From contig NZ_JAEPRQ010000002.1 of the NCBI RefSeq assembly GCF_016629665.1, forward strand, positions 372,001 through 436,000: a DNA stretch of 64,000 nucleotides. Direction: 5' to 3'. The notes beneath the pieces are model-generated. The model saw nothing but the letters and a program-made list of their open reading frames with translations. It had not been told where the DNA came from and searched no databases. A program made the position numbers and the translations under genes. Shown one piece after another: positions 19,369 through 29,370 of the stretch; position 1 is the first letter of the stretch; each line of letters starts with the position of its first letter. This DNA is from Paracoccus caeni (GTDB taxonomy: Bacteria > Pseudomonadota > Alphaproteobacteria > Rhodobacterales > Rhodobacteraceae).

Positions 19369-22300
19369 ACCAGATCGATCTTAAATCCCTTGATCCGGCG
19401 CAGAAACGGGCGCTTCTGGCGCAGCGGCTGAAATCGGCGGCGCAGGCGGGCGAGGTGATCCATGCACCGCTGAGCGCGGCGCAGCAGCGGCTGTGGTTCA
19501 TCGACCAGATGCAGCCGGGCCAGTCGGTCTATACGATCACCGCCGCCCTGACGCTGGAGGGCGTGCTGGATCAGGCACGTCTGACCGACGCGCTGGACCG
19601 GATCAGGGCGCGGCATGGCAGCCTGCGCACACGCTTCACCGATCAGGATGGCCAGCCGGTCCAGAAGATCGATCCGGCGACGCCCCTGCCGCTGACGCAT
19701 CACGATCTGACTGCCGCACCGGGGACGCTAGACGAGGTGCTGGCCGCTTTCACCGCCGAGCCCTTCGATCTTGCCACCGGCCCCTTGGTCCGCTGCGCGC
19801 TGATCCGCCTTGGCGCGGAGCGGCATGTTCTGGCCTTCGCCGCCCATCACATCATCGCCGATTACCGCTCGTTACAGATCATGATCGCGGAACTGGCGGC
19901 CTTCTATGATGGCCGCGCCGCCACGATCCCGCCTCTGTCGCTGCAATATTCCGATCACGCACTGGCCCAACGCCGTCGCGCGCCCGAGCTTGAGCGGCAG
20001 GCGGATTACTGGCGCGAAACGCTGTCCGGGTTGCCGCCGCTGCTGGACCTGCCGACCGATCATCCCCGCCCCGCACGTCAAAGCCATCAGGGCGCGCGCC
20101 ATCGCTTCACCCTGCCCGACACCGTAACGGCGCGGATCGAGGCACTGGCCCGCGACCGTGGGGTCACTCCGTTCATGGTGCTGCTGGCCGGGTTTCACCT
20201 GCTGCACGCGCGCTATACCGGCAGCGCGGATATCTGCATCGGCACCACGGTCTCGAACCGGGACCGGGCCGAGTTGCAGGGGCTGGTCGGCTATTTCGTG
20301 AACACGCTGGCCCTGCGCTGTCCGGTTCAACCGGATGATACGTTCGACAGCCTGCTGACCCGGTTGCGCGGGGCGGTGACCGGCGCGATGGTGCATCAGG
20401 AGCTACCGTTCGAGCAGGTGGTGGACCTTGCCGCGACCGGGCGAAGCATGGCCCATGCGCCGCTGTTCCAGTCGATGTTCAACCTGCATGAGAAACAGCC
20501 CGACCGGATTGCCTTCGACGGGCTGGTGGCCTCTCCCCTGCCGCTGCCGGGCGGGAATGCCCGCTTCGATCTGTCGCTGGACCTGTTCCGGGGCGAGCAG
20601 ATCACCGGCGTTCTGGAATATGCGACGGCGCTGTTCCAGCCCGAAACGGCAGAGCGGATGGCCCGCGATTATGTGCGCCTGCTGGACGCCGCAAGCGCCG
20701 ATCCCGCGCGCCCGCTGGCCGGAATTGCGCTGGTCGAAGGCGACGATCTTGCCCGGCTTTCGGCGCTGAACGACAGCGCCCGACCGATCCATGAAAGCGA
20801 TCTTGCCAGCCTGATCGCCGCTGCAGCCTCACAGAGCAACGCCACCGCGCTGATCGCAGGCGAGCATCGGTTAAGCCACGTTGAACTGGACGCCGCCGCG
20901 AACCGGCTGGCGCATTATCTTGCACCGCAGGTGACACAGGGCGCGCGGATCGCGATTTGCCTTCCGCGCACCGCCGATCTGGTCGTGGCGCTGCTGGCGG
21001 CGCTGAAGCTCGGCGCGGCCTATGTGCCGCTGGACCCGAACCATCCGCCGAAACGGCTGCAACTGATCCTTGAAGATGCCGCCCCCGCGCTGATGTTGAC
21101 GGCGGGCAGCGTTCCGGTGACGCCCGATTGCACCGTGATCGACCTCGACAGCAACCGGGACGCAATTGCCGCCTGTCCGGCCACGGCCCTGAACCGCCCT
21201 ATCACCGGCGACGATCTGGCCTATGTCATCTTCACCTCGGGCACGACCGGCAGGCCGAAGGGTGTGCCAATCCGGCAATCCGCGCTGGTCAACCTGCTGA
21301 CCAGCATGGCCGAACGACCCGGCATGACCGATGCCGATACTCTGATCGCCGTCACCACCCCCGCTTTCGACATCGCCGCGCTGGAACTGTTCCTGCCGCT
21401 GCTGACCGGCGGCACGCTGGTTCTGGCCGACCCCTATGACGTGATCGACGGTCACGCGCTGGCCGCCCTGATCTCCCGGACCAAGGCCACGCTGATGCAG
21501 GCCACCCCCGCGACATGGCGGCTGCTGATCGAGGAAGGCTGGCAAGCCCCCCAAGGCTTCCGCGTCCTGACCGGGGGCGAGGCACTGGACCCGGCACTGG
21601 CACGGGATCTGCTGAATGCGGGTGGCGAAGTCTGGAACCTCTACGGCCCGACCGAGACGACGATCTGGTCCGCCTGTGCCTACATCTCTGACGCGGATGC
21701 CGCCCGCGCCCTGATCCCGCTGGGCCAGCCGGTCGCCAATACCACCCTGCATGTGCTGGACGCGGGCGGGCAGATGTGCCCACCGGGCGTGGCGGGCGAA
21801 TTGCATATCGGCGGCGCGGGCCTGTCGCCCGGCTATCTGGACCGCGCCGACCTGACCGCCGACCGCTTCGTCACTATCCGAGGCGAGCGGCTCTATCGCA
21901 CCGGGGACCGGGCGAAGCGCCTTGCCGATGGCACGCTGATCTATCTCGGTCGGCTGGACTTTCAGGTGAAGCTGCGCGGCTTTCGCATCGAGCCGGGCGA
22001 GATCGAGGCGCAGCTTGCCGCCGATCCCGAGGTCGATCAGGCCGTCGTCTCGCTGCATGGCGAGGGGGATGATGCCGCGCTGGTCGCCTATTGCCGCTCG
22101 ACCGCACTGCCCGAGGTGTTGGAGCCGCGCCTGCGCGCGCGCCTGTCCGAGACCGTGCCGGGCTATATGATGCCCGCTGCTTTCGTCGTGCTGGACCGCT
22201 TTCCGCTGAATGCCAATGGCAAGGTGGACCGCGCCCGCCTGCCCGCGCCTGCCAGCCGCGCCGGGATCACCGCCGGAAGCACCTCTGGGCCACGCACCGG

Positions 22301-25300
22301 GACCGAGGCGATCCTTGCCCGGCTCTGGCAAGAGCTTCTGAACATCCCCGCCCCGGATCGCGATGCCGATTTCTTCGCTCTGGGCGGGCATTCCCTGATG
22401 GCCATGCGGATGATCGCAAGGCTGCCGCATGAAGGAAACCGCGCCGTGCCGCTGCGACTTCTGTTCGAAAATCCCCGCCTTGCCGATTTCGCCGCCGCGC
22501 TGGATGGCGCAGGCCTGATCCGACCGGGCACCGTCGCGCCGATCCCGCGCCTGCCCGAGAACGCCGAACGAACGCTCTCTTTCGCGCAGACCCGGCAATG
22601 GACGCTGGCGGCGCTTGATCCGGGGCAGTCAGCCTATAACCTGCCCGCCGCCCTGCGCCTGACCGGCGCGGTCGAGGCCGACCGCCTTGCCCGCGCATGG
22701 GAACTGGTCGCCAAGCGGCACGAGGTTCTGCGCAGCGCCTATCCGGCGACAGCGGGCAAGCCGGGGGTGGCAATCCTTCCGGGACTTTCGCCCATGGCAC
22801 AGGACGACACGACCGAGACTGCCCTGCCCGACACTTTGCGGACCGAGGCGGCGCGACCCTTCGACCTGTCGCGCGGTCCGCTGGCCCGGTTGAAGCTGTG
22901 GCGGGTCGGGGGCGATCATGTCCTGCTGCTGGTCCTGCATCACATCATCGGCGACGCCCTGTCGCTGCAGATCGTGCTGCGCGACCTGATGCAGATCTAT
23001 GCCGCGCTGGATGCCGATCCGGCGCATCGTCCCGCGCCGCTGCCGGTGCAATATGCCGATTTCGCGGCATGGCAACGCCAGCAGGATCTGGACCGACACA
23101 CCCGCTTCTGGGTAAACCACCTGCGCGGCGCGCCGCCGCTTCTGGATCTGCCGACCGATTTTCCCCGCCCCGCGCGGCAGGGCTTTGCCGGTGGCAGCGT
23201 CGATTTCACCCTGCCCGCAGTCAAGGCGCAGCGCCTGCGCGACCTTGCCGCCCGGCATGGCGCGACGCCCTATATGGCGATGATGACCGCCTATGCTGCC
23301 CTGCTTGGCCGCTATGCCGAGACGGACGAGGTGGTCATCGGCACCCCCGTCACCGCCCGCCCCCATCCTGATCTGGAAGGCTTGGCGGGGATGTTCGTCA
23401 ACACGCTGGCCTTCCGCCTGCCCGCCCGCGACGACAACGGCTTCGGCGCGTTGCTTGATACCTGCCGCGACCGGGTTCTGGCCGGGCTTGAGCATCAGGA
23501 CGCCCCGTTCGAGCGGATCGTCGAGGAACTGGAGCCCGAACGAAGCTGGAGCCACAATCCGGTGTTTCAGGCGATGTTCTCGTGGAAAACGCGCGAGGGC
23601 ACGGAGGATGTGCAGGGCACGCCCGACTGGCAGCCGCTGCGGATCGACAGTAGCACCTCGAAACTGGACATCACATTGGGCGTGCTGGACCGGGGCGATG
23701 ATTTCGCGCTACGGATCGAATATCGCCGCGATCTGTTCCGGCCCGAGACGGCCGAGAATATGGCACTGGCCTTTCAGGCATTGATCGATGCGCTGCTGGA
23801 TGCGCCCGATCTGGCGACCGACCGGCTGTCGCTGCTGCATCCCGATCAGGCCGCGCAGATCGCGGCGTGGAACCACACCACCCCGTCGCCGCAAAGCGGG
23901 CCGCAGCTCCTGCATTCGCTGTTCGCGCAACAGGCCGCGAGTTCGGGTGAGCGGCTGGCTGTTCGGGATATGCAGGGCGCGATCACCTATGCCGCGCTGG
24001 ACCGGCGCAGCGATGTGCTGGCGGCGCATCTGCAAGGCAAGGGCATCGGACGCGGCGACCGCGTGGGGATCGCCCTGCCGCGTAACATCGATCTGATAAC
24101 GGCGCTGCTGGCGGTTCTGAAGACCGGCGCGGCCTATGGGCCGCTGGACCCGCGCTATCCGGCCGAGCGTATCGCCTATATCGCCGGGGATGCGCAGCTT
24201 GCGCTGATCCTTGGCGCGGGCGGGATGGATCTGGCGGGCTTCTGGGACGGCGCGCCGGGACAGGGTGAGACCCGAAACGGCGAGGCGTCGCGCCCCTCTG
24301 TCGTGGACAGCGATCCGGGTGATCTGGCTTACCTGATCTATACCTCCGGCTCGACGGGCAATCCGAAGGGCGTGGCGATCCGGCATCGCAATGCGGCGGC
24401 GCTGATCCGCTGGGCCGAGGGGGCCTTTGCGCCTGAGGAACTGGCGGGGATGCTGGGTTCGACCTCGATCTGTTTCGACCTCTCGGTCTTCGAGATTTTC
24501 GTCACCCTGTCGCTGGGCGGCACGCTGATGCTGGTCGAGGATTTGTTCGCGCTGCCAGATGCGCCTTTCGCGGATCAGGTGACCCTGATCAATACCGTGC
24601 CCACGCCCATGGCCGAATTGCTGCGCCTTGGCCCGCTGCCCGGCTCGATCCGCACCGTCTGTCTTGCGGGCGAGGTGCTGCCCCCCGCGCTGGCGAAACG
24701 GCTGCATCAGGAACCGGGTGCGCCGAAGGTCTGGAACCTCTACGGCCCGTCCGAGGATACCACCTATTCGACAGGCATGATCCTGCCGCGCGAGGGTGGC
24801 TTCAACATCGGCCAACCGCTTCCCGATACCCGCGCCTATGTGCTGGACGCGCATGGCCAGCCGGTGCCGCCCGGAATGCCGGGTGAGCTTTACCTTGCCG
24901 GGGCGGGCGTGGCGCAGGGCTACTGGAACCGCGACGATCTGAGCGCGGACCGCTTCCTGCCCGATCCCTTCGCGGGCGACGGCATCATGTATCGCACCGG
25001 CGACAAGGTGCGCCGCACGCATGACGGCAGCCTCGACTATCTCGGGCGGGGCGACCGGCAGGTGAAGGTGCGCGGCTTCCGGGTCGAACCGGGCGAGGTC
25101 GAGACGGCGCTGACCCTGATCCGCGGCGTCACCGGCGCGGCGGTGGATATCTGGCGCGACGCAGACGGCAATGCACGCCTGACCGCATGGGTCGAGGGCG
25201 ATGTCCGCACCCCCGATCTGACGGCAGCGCTGGTCGAGCGTCTGCCCGCCCATCTGGTGCCGACGCTCTTCGTGGTGGTGCCTGCTTTGCCGCGTCTGCC

Positions 25301-26957
25301 GAATGGCAAGCTGGACCGCAAGGCGCTGCCCGCGCCCAATGCGGCCGAGGCCTCGATGCCCGATCAACGCGCCGAGCCTCAGCCGGGGTTGGAGACGCGG
25401 CTGGCGGCGATCTGGCAGCGGGTTCTGGGCGTCGAGACGGTCAGCCGTCAGGACAATTTCTTCGCCATCGGCGGTGACTCCATCCTTGCCATTCAGGTGG
25501 TCGCACAGGCGCGTGAGGGCGGGATTGCGCTGTCTCCGCGTGATCTGTTCCAATATGGCGATCTTGCCGCGCTGGCCGAGGCGGCGGCGGATCGCAGCCT
25601 GACCGATACCGCAGGCGGTCCGGTCACCGGGCGGCAGGCGCTGACGCCGATCCAGCACTGGCTGTTGAACCGCGATCTGCCGCAGGCGGATCGCTGGAAT
25701 CAGGCCATGGTGCTGACCCCTGCCCGGCCGCTGGATCCGGCGTTGCTGGGCCGGGCGTTGACCATGCTGTCGGACAGCCACGACGCGCTGCGCGCACGCT
25801 TCCGCAAGGGCGATGCCGGTTGGGAACAAAGCTATGCCGAGCCGGGATTGGGTGTGACCTTGGTGCAGGCCAGCGGCGATGTGACCGAGGCGGCGACCGG
25901 CCTGCAATCGGGTTTCGATCTGACAGACGGTCCGTTGTGGGGCGCGGCTTTGGTTCAGACCGGGGACGGTCAGCGGCTGGCGGTCGCGGCGCATCACCTG
26001 CTGGTCGATGGGGTGTCATGGCGCATCCTGCTGGGCGATCTGCAACGGATTTATCTGGCGTTGGAAGCGGGCATTGAACCCGAGCCTCTGCAACGCGGCA
26101 CCAGCGCCGGGGCATGGGCCGATTTCCTTGCCGACAGCCCGCTGCTGGCCGCCGAACTGCCCTATTGGACCGAAATCGCAGCGCAGACCGCACCGTCGCT
26201 GCCGCTGGCCGAGGTGGCGGATACCGAGGGTGCGGCGGATCGTCTGGACAGCCGGATCGATGCCGACTTGACCCGGCAGGTGCTGCATGACGTGCCTGCC
26301 GCTTATCCGGTCACAGCGCCGGAACTGCTGGTCTCGGCGCTGTATCTGGCGATGCGCGACTGGACCGGGGCCGAGGCGCTGGCGGTCGAGATGGAAAGCC
26401 ATGGCCGCGCCGATCTGTCGCCGCAGATCGATCTGAGCCGCACCGTCGGCTGGCTGACAGCGGCCTATCCGGTGCATCTGACGACGCCGGATGCGCGCCC
26501 CGAGGACGTGCTGCGCATGGCCAAGGAAAGCCTGCGCCGGGTGCCGAACGAAGGTGTCGGCTATGGCGTCCTGCGGATGGCGGGGGCTGTTTCGTCCGCG
26601 CCCGCGCAGGTCCGGTTCAACTATCTGGGTCAGGCCGGGGGGCTGTTGTCCGCCGACAGCCTGTTGCGTCCCGCCCCGGAAGGCGCAGGCCCGGCACGCG
26701 GGGCGGAAAACCCCCGCGATGTGCCAATCGAGTTGAACATCATCGCCGGTGACGACGGGCTGCGGCTTGGCTGGAACTATGGTCCGGCCCGGATCGCACC
26801 TGCCGCGATGGCCGCGCTGGCCGATGGTTTCGCCCGGCATCTGGACGCGCTAACCCGGCATTGCCTGACCGGCGAGGATGCCGGTTTCACCCCATCGGAC
26901 TTTCCCGACATGGATCTGGGAATGGACGATCTTGAAGACCTCTTGCGGAGCCTCTGA
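19365..26957 (+). CDS. NRPS, two modules C-A-T-C-A-T-E (Gly, then D-Ala predicted)
   Basis: 2530 residues, the largest gene here. Module 1: C with HHIIADY (161-167), A with FTSGTTGRPKG near 622, hand-read code DILQLGLIWK (the classical Gly code), carrier Ser1010. Module 2: C with HHIIGDA (1192-1198), A with YTSGSTGNPKG near 1660, code DLFNCALTYK (Ala-like), carrier GGDSI with Ser2039, the carrier form usual before an epimerase. Then an epimerization domain: HHLLVDGVSW (2210 on), ESHGR and SRTVGWLTAAYP. The predicted output is Gly followed by D-Ala. An N-terminal LDPAQKRALLAQRL helix and an acidic C-terminus (MDDLEDLLRSL) look like docking elements. Start overlaps the previous stop by ATGA. 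Confidence 0.94.
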   Translation: MNQIDLKSLDPAQKRALLAQRLKSAAQAGEVIHAPLSAAQQRLWFIDQMQPGQSVYTITAALTLEGVLDQARLTDALDRIRARHGSLRTRFTDQDGQPVQKIDPATPLPLTHHDLTAAPGTLDEVLAAFTAEPFDLATGPLVRCALIRLGAERHVLAFAAHHIIADYRSLQIMIAELAAFYDGRAATIPPLSLQYSDHALAQRRRAPELERQADYWRETLSGLPPLLDLPTDHPRPARQSHQGARHRFTLPDTVTARIEALARDRGVTPFMVLLAGFHLLHARYTGSADICIGTTVSNRDRAELQGLVGYFVNTLALRCPVQPDDTFDSLLTRLRGAVTGAMVHQELPFEQVVDLAATGRSMAHAPLFQSMFNLHEKQPDRIAFDGLVASPLPLPGGNARFDLSLDLFRGEQITGVLEYATALFQPETAERMARDYVRLLDAASADPARPLAGIALVEGDDLARLSALNDSARPIHESDLASLIAAAASQSNATALIAGEHRLSHVELDAAANRLAHYLAPQVTQGARIAICLPRTADLVVALLAALKLGAAYVPLDPNHPPKRLQLILEDAAPALMLTAGSVPVTPDCTVIDLDSNRDAIAACPATALNRPITGDDLAYVIFTSGTTGRPKGVPIRQSALVNLLTSMAERPGMTDADTLIAVTTPAFDIAALELFLPLLTGGTLVLADPYDVIDGHALAALISRTKATLMQATPATWRLLIEEGWQAPQGFRVLTGGEALDPALARDLLNAGGEVWNLYGPTETTIWSACAYISDADAARALIPLGQPVANTTLHVLDAGGQMCPPGVAGELHIGGAGLSPGYLDRADLTADRFVTIRGERLYRTGDRAKRLADGTLIYLGRLDFQVKLRGFRIEPGEIEAQLAADPEVDQAVVSLHGEGDDAALVAYCRSTALPEVLEPRLRARLSETVPGYMMPAAFVVLDRFPLNANGKVDRARLPAPASRAGITAGSTSGPRTGTEAILARLWQELLNIPAPDRDADFFALGGHSLMAMRMIARLPHEGNRAVPLRLLFENPRLADFAAALDGAGLIRPGTVAPIPRLPENAERTLSFAQTRQWTLAALDPGQSAYNLPAALRLTGAVEADRLARAWELVAKRHEVLRSAYPATAGKPGVAILPGLSPMAQDDTTETALPDTLRTEAARPFDLSRGPLARLKLWRVGGDHVLLLVLHHIIGDALSLQIVLRDLMQIYAALDADPAHRPAPLPVQYADFAAWQRQQDLDRHTRFWVNHLRGAPPLLDLPTDFPRPARQGFAGGSVDFTLPAVKAQRLRDLAARHGATPYMAMMTAYAALLGRYAETDEVVIGTPVTARPHPDLEGLAGMFVNTLAFRLPARDDNGFGALLDTCRDRVLAGLEHQDAPFERIVEELEPERSWSHNPVFQAMFSWKTREGTEDVQGTPDWQPLRIDSSTSKLDITLGVLDRGDDFALRIEYRRDLFRPETAENMALAFQALIDALLDAPDLATDRLSLLHPDQAAQIAAWNHTTPSPQSGPQLLHSLFAQQAASSGERLAVRDMQGAITYAALDRRSDVLAAHLQGKGIGRGDRVGIALPRNIDLITALLAVLKTGAAYGPLDPRYPAERIAYIAGDAQLALILGAGGMDLAGFWDGAPGQGETRNGEASRPSVVDSDPGDLAYLIYTSGSTGNPKGVAIRHRNAAALIRWAEGAFAPEELAGMLGSTSICFDLSVFEIFVTLSLGGTLMLVEDLFALPDAPFADQVTLINTVPTPMAELLRLGPLPGSIRTVCLAGEVLPPALAKRLHQEPGAPKVWNLYGPSEDTTYSTGMILPREGGFNIGQPLPDTRAYVLDAHGQPVPPGMPGELYLAGAGVAQGYWNRDDLSADRFLPDPFAGDGIMYRTGDKVRRTHDGSLDYLGRGDRQVKVRGFRVEPGEVETALTLIRGVTGAAVDIWRDADGNARLTAWVEGDVRTPDLTAALVERLPAHLVPTLFVVVPALPRLPNGKLDRKALPAPNAAEASMPDQRAEPQPGLETRLAAIWQRVLGVETVSRQDNFFAIGGDSILAIQVVAQAREGGIALSPRDLFQYGDLAALAEAAADRSLTDTAGGPVTGRQALTPIQHWLLNRDLPQADRWNQAMVLTPARPLDPALLGRALTMLSDSHDALRARFRKGDAGWEQSYAEPGLGVTLVQASGDVTEAATGLQSGFDLTDGPLWGAALVQTGDGQRLAVAAHHLLVDGVSWRILLGDLQRIYLALEAGIEPEPLQRGTSAGAWADFLADSPLLAAELPYWTEIAAQTAPSLPLAEVADTEGAADRLDSRIDADLTRQVLHDVPAAYPVTAPELLVSALYLAMRDWTGAEALAVEMESHGRADLSPQIDLSRTVGWLTAAYPVHLTTPDARPEDVLRMAKESLRRVPNEGVGYGVLRMAGAVSSAPAQVRFNYLGQAGGLLSADSLLRPAPEGAGPARGAENPRDVPIELNIIAGDDGLRLGWNYGPARIAPAAMAALADGFARHLDALTRHCLTGEDAGFTPSDFPDMDLGMDDLEDLLRSL

Positions 26958-26958
26958 C

Positions 26959-28563
26959 ATGGCCGAGACCGAAGACGCCGCGCGTCGGCGCAATATCGAG
27001 AATATCTACCCGCTGGCGCCGCTGCAGGAAGGCATCCTGTTTCACACGCTGATGGCCCCCGGCTCGTCCGGGGTCTATATGCCGCAGATCGCCTTTCACC
27101 TCTCGGGCCGGATCGACGCCACGCGCCTGCGCGCCGCGTGGGAGCAGGTTCTGGCCCGCCATTCGGCGCTTCGCAGCAGCATCCATTGGGAAGAACGCGA
27201 CGAGCCGTTTCAGGTCGTCTATCGCCAGCTGCCGCTGCCCTGGGAGGAACTGGATTGGCAGGGTCAGGACGCCGCCGCCAATCTGGCCGCGCTTTTCGAG
27301 GCGAACCGCGCGCGTCCCTTCGATCTGCGCCGCCCGCCGCTGATGCGGCTCAGCTTTGCGCGGATCGCCGAGGATCGGCAGGTGCTGGTGCTGTGCCATC
27401 ACCACATCATTCTGGACGGCTGGTCGCAGGCGCGGATGTTGGAGGATGTGATGGCGATCTATCACGGCCAGACCCTGCCCGAACCGCGCCCCTATGCCGA
27501 TTATATCCGCTGGCTGAAGCGGCAGGACAAACCGGCCTCGCTGGCCTTCTGGCGCGACTATCTGGCGGGGACGCCGGGGGCCAGCCTTGCCTTTGGCGAT
27601 GCCGGCCGCCAGCCGCAATTCCGGCGCGGCGAATGGCCGTTCCCCGATCCGCTGGCCCGGCAGGTGACCAATTTCTGCGCGACCAAGGGGGTGACGCTGA
27701 ACACGCTGCTGCAAGGCGTGCTTGGGCTGGTCATCGCGGAACGGCTGGGCCGCACGGATGTGCTATTCGGGGCGGCAACGGCGGGGCGTCCGGCCTCGCT
27801 TCCCGGTGCGATGCAGATGGTGGGGCTGTTTCTGAACGCGCTGCCGGTGCGGATCAGGCTGGACCCCGGTCAGGCGGTCGGCACATGGCTGCGCGATCTG
27901 CAGGCACAACAGGCGGCGGCGATCGAGCACGAACATGTCGCCCTGCGCGAAATTCAGGGCAATATGGGCACGCTGTTTGATTGCCTGCTGGTGGTCGAGA
28001 ATTACCCGGTCACCGCTGGCGACGGTCTCAGCGACATCCGCCTCGACCGGATCGAGTTCGACGAATGGACGCATTTCCCGCTGACCCTGCTGGTCGCCCC
28101 TGCCAGCGCCGGGATGAAGCTGATCCTGCGCCATGACGAGACCGTCATCCCCGAAGCGCAGATGCTGGCCTTCCTTGACCGCTTCACCGCGCTGCTTGAC
28201 GCGGTGACTGCCCGCCCCGAGACGCCGGTTCTGGAACTGGTCGGAGCATTGGCACAGGCCGAGGCGGCAAGCGCGTCCCGTATCGCGGAACGCCATGACC
28301 GCCGCCCGGCCGAGACGGCGACCGAAAAGGCGCTGGCCTCGATCTGGGCCGAAGTGCTGAAATCGCCGCTGCCGCTGGCCTCGGACAATTTCTTCGCGAT
28401 TGGCGGGCATTCCCTGCTGGCGGCCAAGGTCGCCACCCGCATCCGCCGCGATCTGGGGATTGAGACGGGCGTTCGCGCGGTCTTCGATCATCCGGTTCTG
28501 GCCGATCTGGCAGCGCATCTGGACGGCAGCACGGTCGAGGGCGAGATGGTGGTAGAGTTCTGA
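26959..28563 (+). CDS. NRPS condensation-thiolation didomain protein (C-T), no A domain
   Basis: 534 residues. The C domain starts IYPLAPLQEGILFHTL, a form typical of DCL domains acting after an epimerase, which fits the preceding E domain. Active motif HHIILDG is intact (His148-149). Carrier GGHSL with Ser485. There is no adenylation domain, so its amino acid must be loaded in trans, possibly by an A domain of another protein here. ATG 26959 follows GGAG by 8 nt and starts just after the preceding stop; an upstream in-frame ATG at 26878 lies inside the previous gene. It is about the same length and layout as the C-T protein at 10105. Confidence 0.9.
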   Translation: MAETEDAARRRNIENIYPLAPLQEGILFHTLMAPGSSGVYMPQIAFHLSGRIDATRLRAAWEQVLARHSALRSSIHWEERDEPFQVVYRQLPLPWEELDWQGQDAAANLAALFEANRARPFDLRRPPLMRLSFARIAEDRQVLVLCHHHIILDGWSQARMLEDVMAIYHGQTLPEPRPYADYIRWLKRQDKPASLAFWRDYLAGTPGASLAFGDAGRQPQFRRGEWPFPDPLARQVTNFCATKGVTLNTLLQGVLGLVIAERLGRTDVLFGAATAGRPASLPGAMQMVGLFLNALPVRIRLDPGQAVGTWLRDLQAQQAAAIEHEHVALREIQGNMGTLFDCLLVVENYPVTAGDGLSDIRLDRIEFDEWTHFPLTLLVAPASAGMKLILRHDETVIPEAQMLAFLDRFTALLDAVTARPETPVLELVGALAQAEAASASRIAERHDRRPAETATEKALASIWAEVLKSPLPLASDNFFAIGGHSLLAAKVATRIRRDLGIETGVRAVFDHPVLADLAAHLDGSTVEGEMVVEF

Positions 28564-29270
28564 TGAGCCAACTTCCCGATCTTGTCTGCCTGCCACCTGC
28601 CGGGGCCGGTCCCAGCATCTTCCGCGACTGGCAACGCAGCGACCCGACCGTGCGCGCGCCCTCGATCCCCGGACGCGAGGGGCGGTTCCGCGAAGCCTCG
28701 GCGGTCGATCTGCGCCGTCTTGCCGACCGGATCGCGGTCGAGATCGCGCCAAAGCTGCGGCTGCGCTATGGCCTCTTTGGCTATTCCATGGGCGGCACCG
28801 TCGCGCTGCTTCTGGCCGAGCGGCTGGCCGCCATGGGACGACCGGGACCGGAAGTGCTGTTCGTGCTGGGCGCGCTGTCGCCCGACCGTCTGCATCAGGG
28901 AACCGAGCGGCTGCATCTGCTGGGCAGCGACGATTTCTGGGACGAGATCGCCCGCATCGGCGGCACTCCCGATGAAATCCTGCGCGACCCGGATATGCGC
29001 GCCTTGTTCGAACCGGCGCTGCGGGACGATTTCCGGTTATGCGACGGCTACCGCCATGTCGGTCCGGGCTATCGGTTGTCCTGCCCGGTCCATGTCTTCG
29101 TCGCCAAGAACGACCATCTGGTCGGCGAGGACAGCGCCACCGACTGGGCACGCCATACGACCGGGCGGACGGAACTGCATGTCATCGACGGCGATCACAT
29201 GCTGGACGCCCGCTCTTTCGCGGCGTTGAACCCGACGCTGCGCGAATTGTGGCCGGGGCTGGTATGGTAG
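28563..29270 (+). CDS. Type II thioesterase (alpha/beta hydrolase)
   Basis: 235 residues. N-terminal LVCLPPAGAGPSIF is the usual opening of NRPS-associated external thioesterases; nucleophile Ser75 lies in GYSMGG, and the C-terminal GDHMLDAR supplies the His. Length fits type II enzymes, which clear misprimed carrier domains. As no carrier protein here carries an integrated TE and an R domain is present, it could alternatively be the release enzyme, but editing is more likely. The start overlaps the C-T stop by one base (TGATGA). It is the last gene of the coupled operon. Confidence 0.9.
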   Translation: MSQLPDLVCLPPAGAGPSIFRDWQRSDPTVRAPSIPGREGRFREASAVDLRRLADRIAVEIAPKLRLRYGLFGYSMGGTVALLLAERLAAMGRPGPEVLFVLGALSPDRLHQGTERLHLLGSDDFWDEIARIGGTPDEILRDPDMRALFEPALRDDFRLCDGYRHVGPGYRLSCPVHVFVAKNDHLVGEDSATDWARHTTGRTELHVIDGDHMLDARSFAALNPTLRELWPGLVW

Positions 29271-29370
29271 GCTCCGCGACGGGAAGCGCCCGTGGACAAC
29301 GCCGTCCGGCGATGGTTCGCGGGGCGTTTTGCGGCTTGACCTTGTCGGGGGCTTGCCGCTTCCTCGAACC

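Noticed and set aside
28563..29270. Thioesterase as the main chain-release enzyme
   Set aside because: It has the size and sequence of stand-alone type II enzymes, and an R domain is available for release. It remains possible but is second choice.
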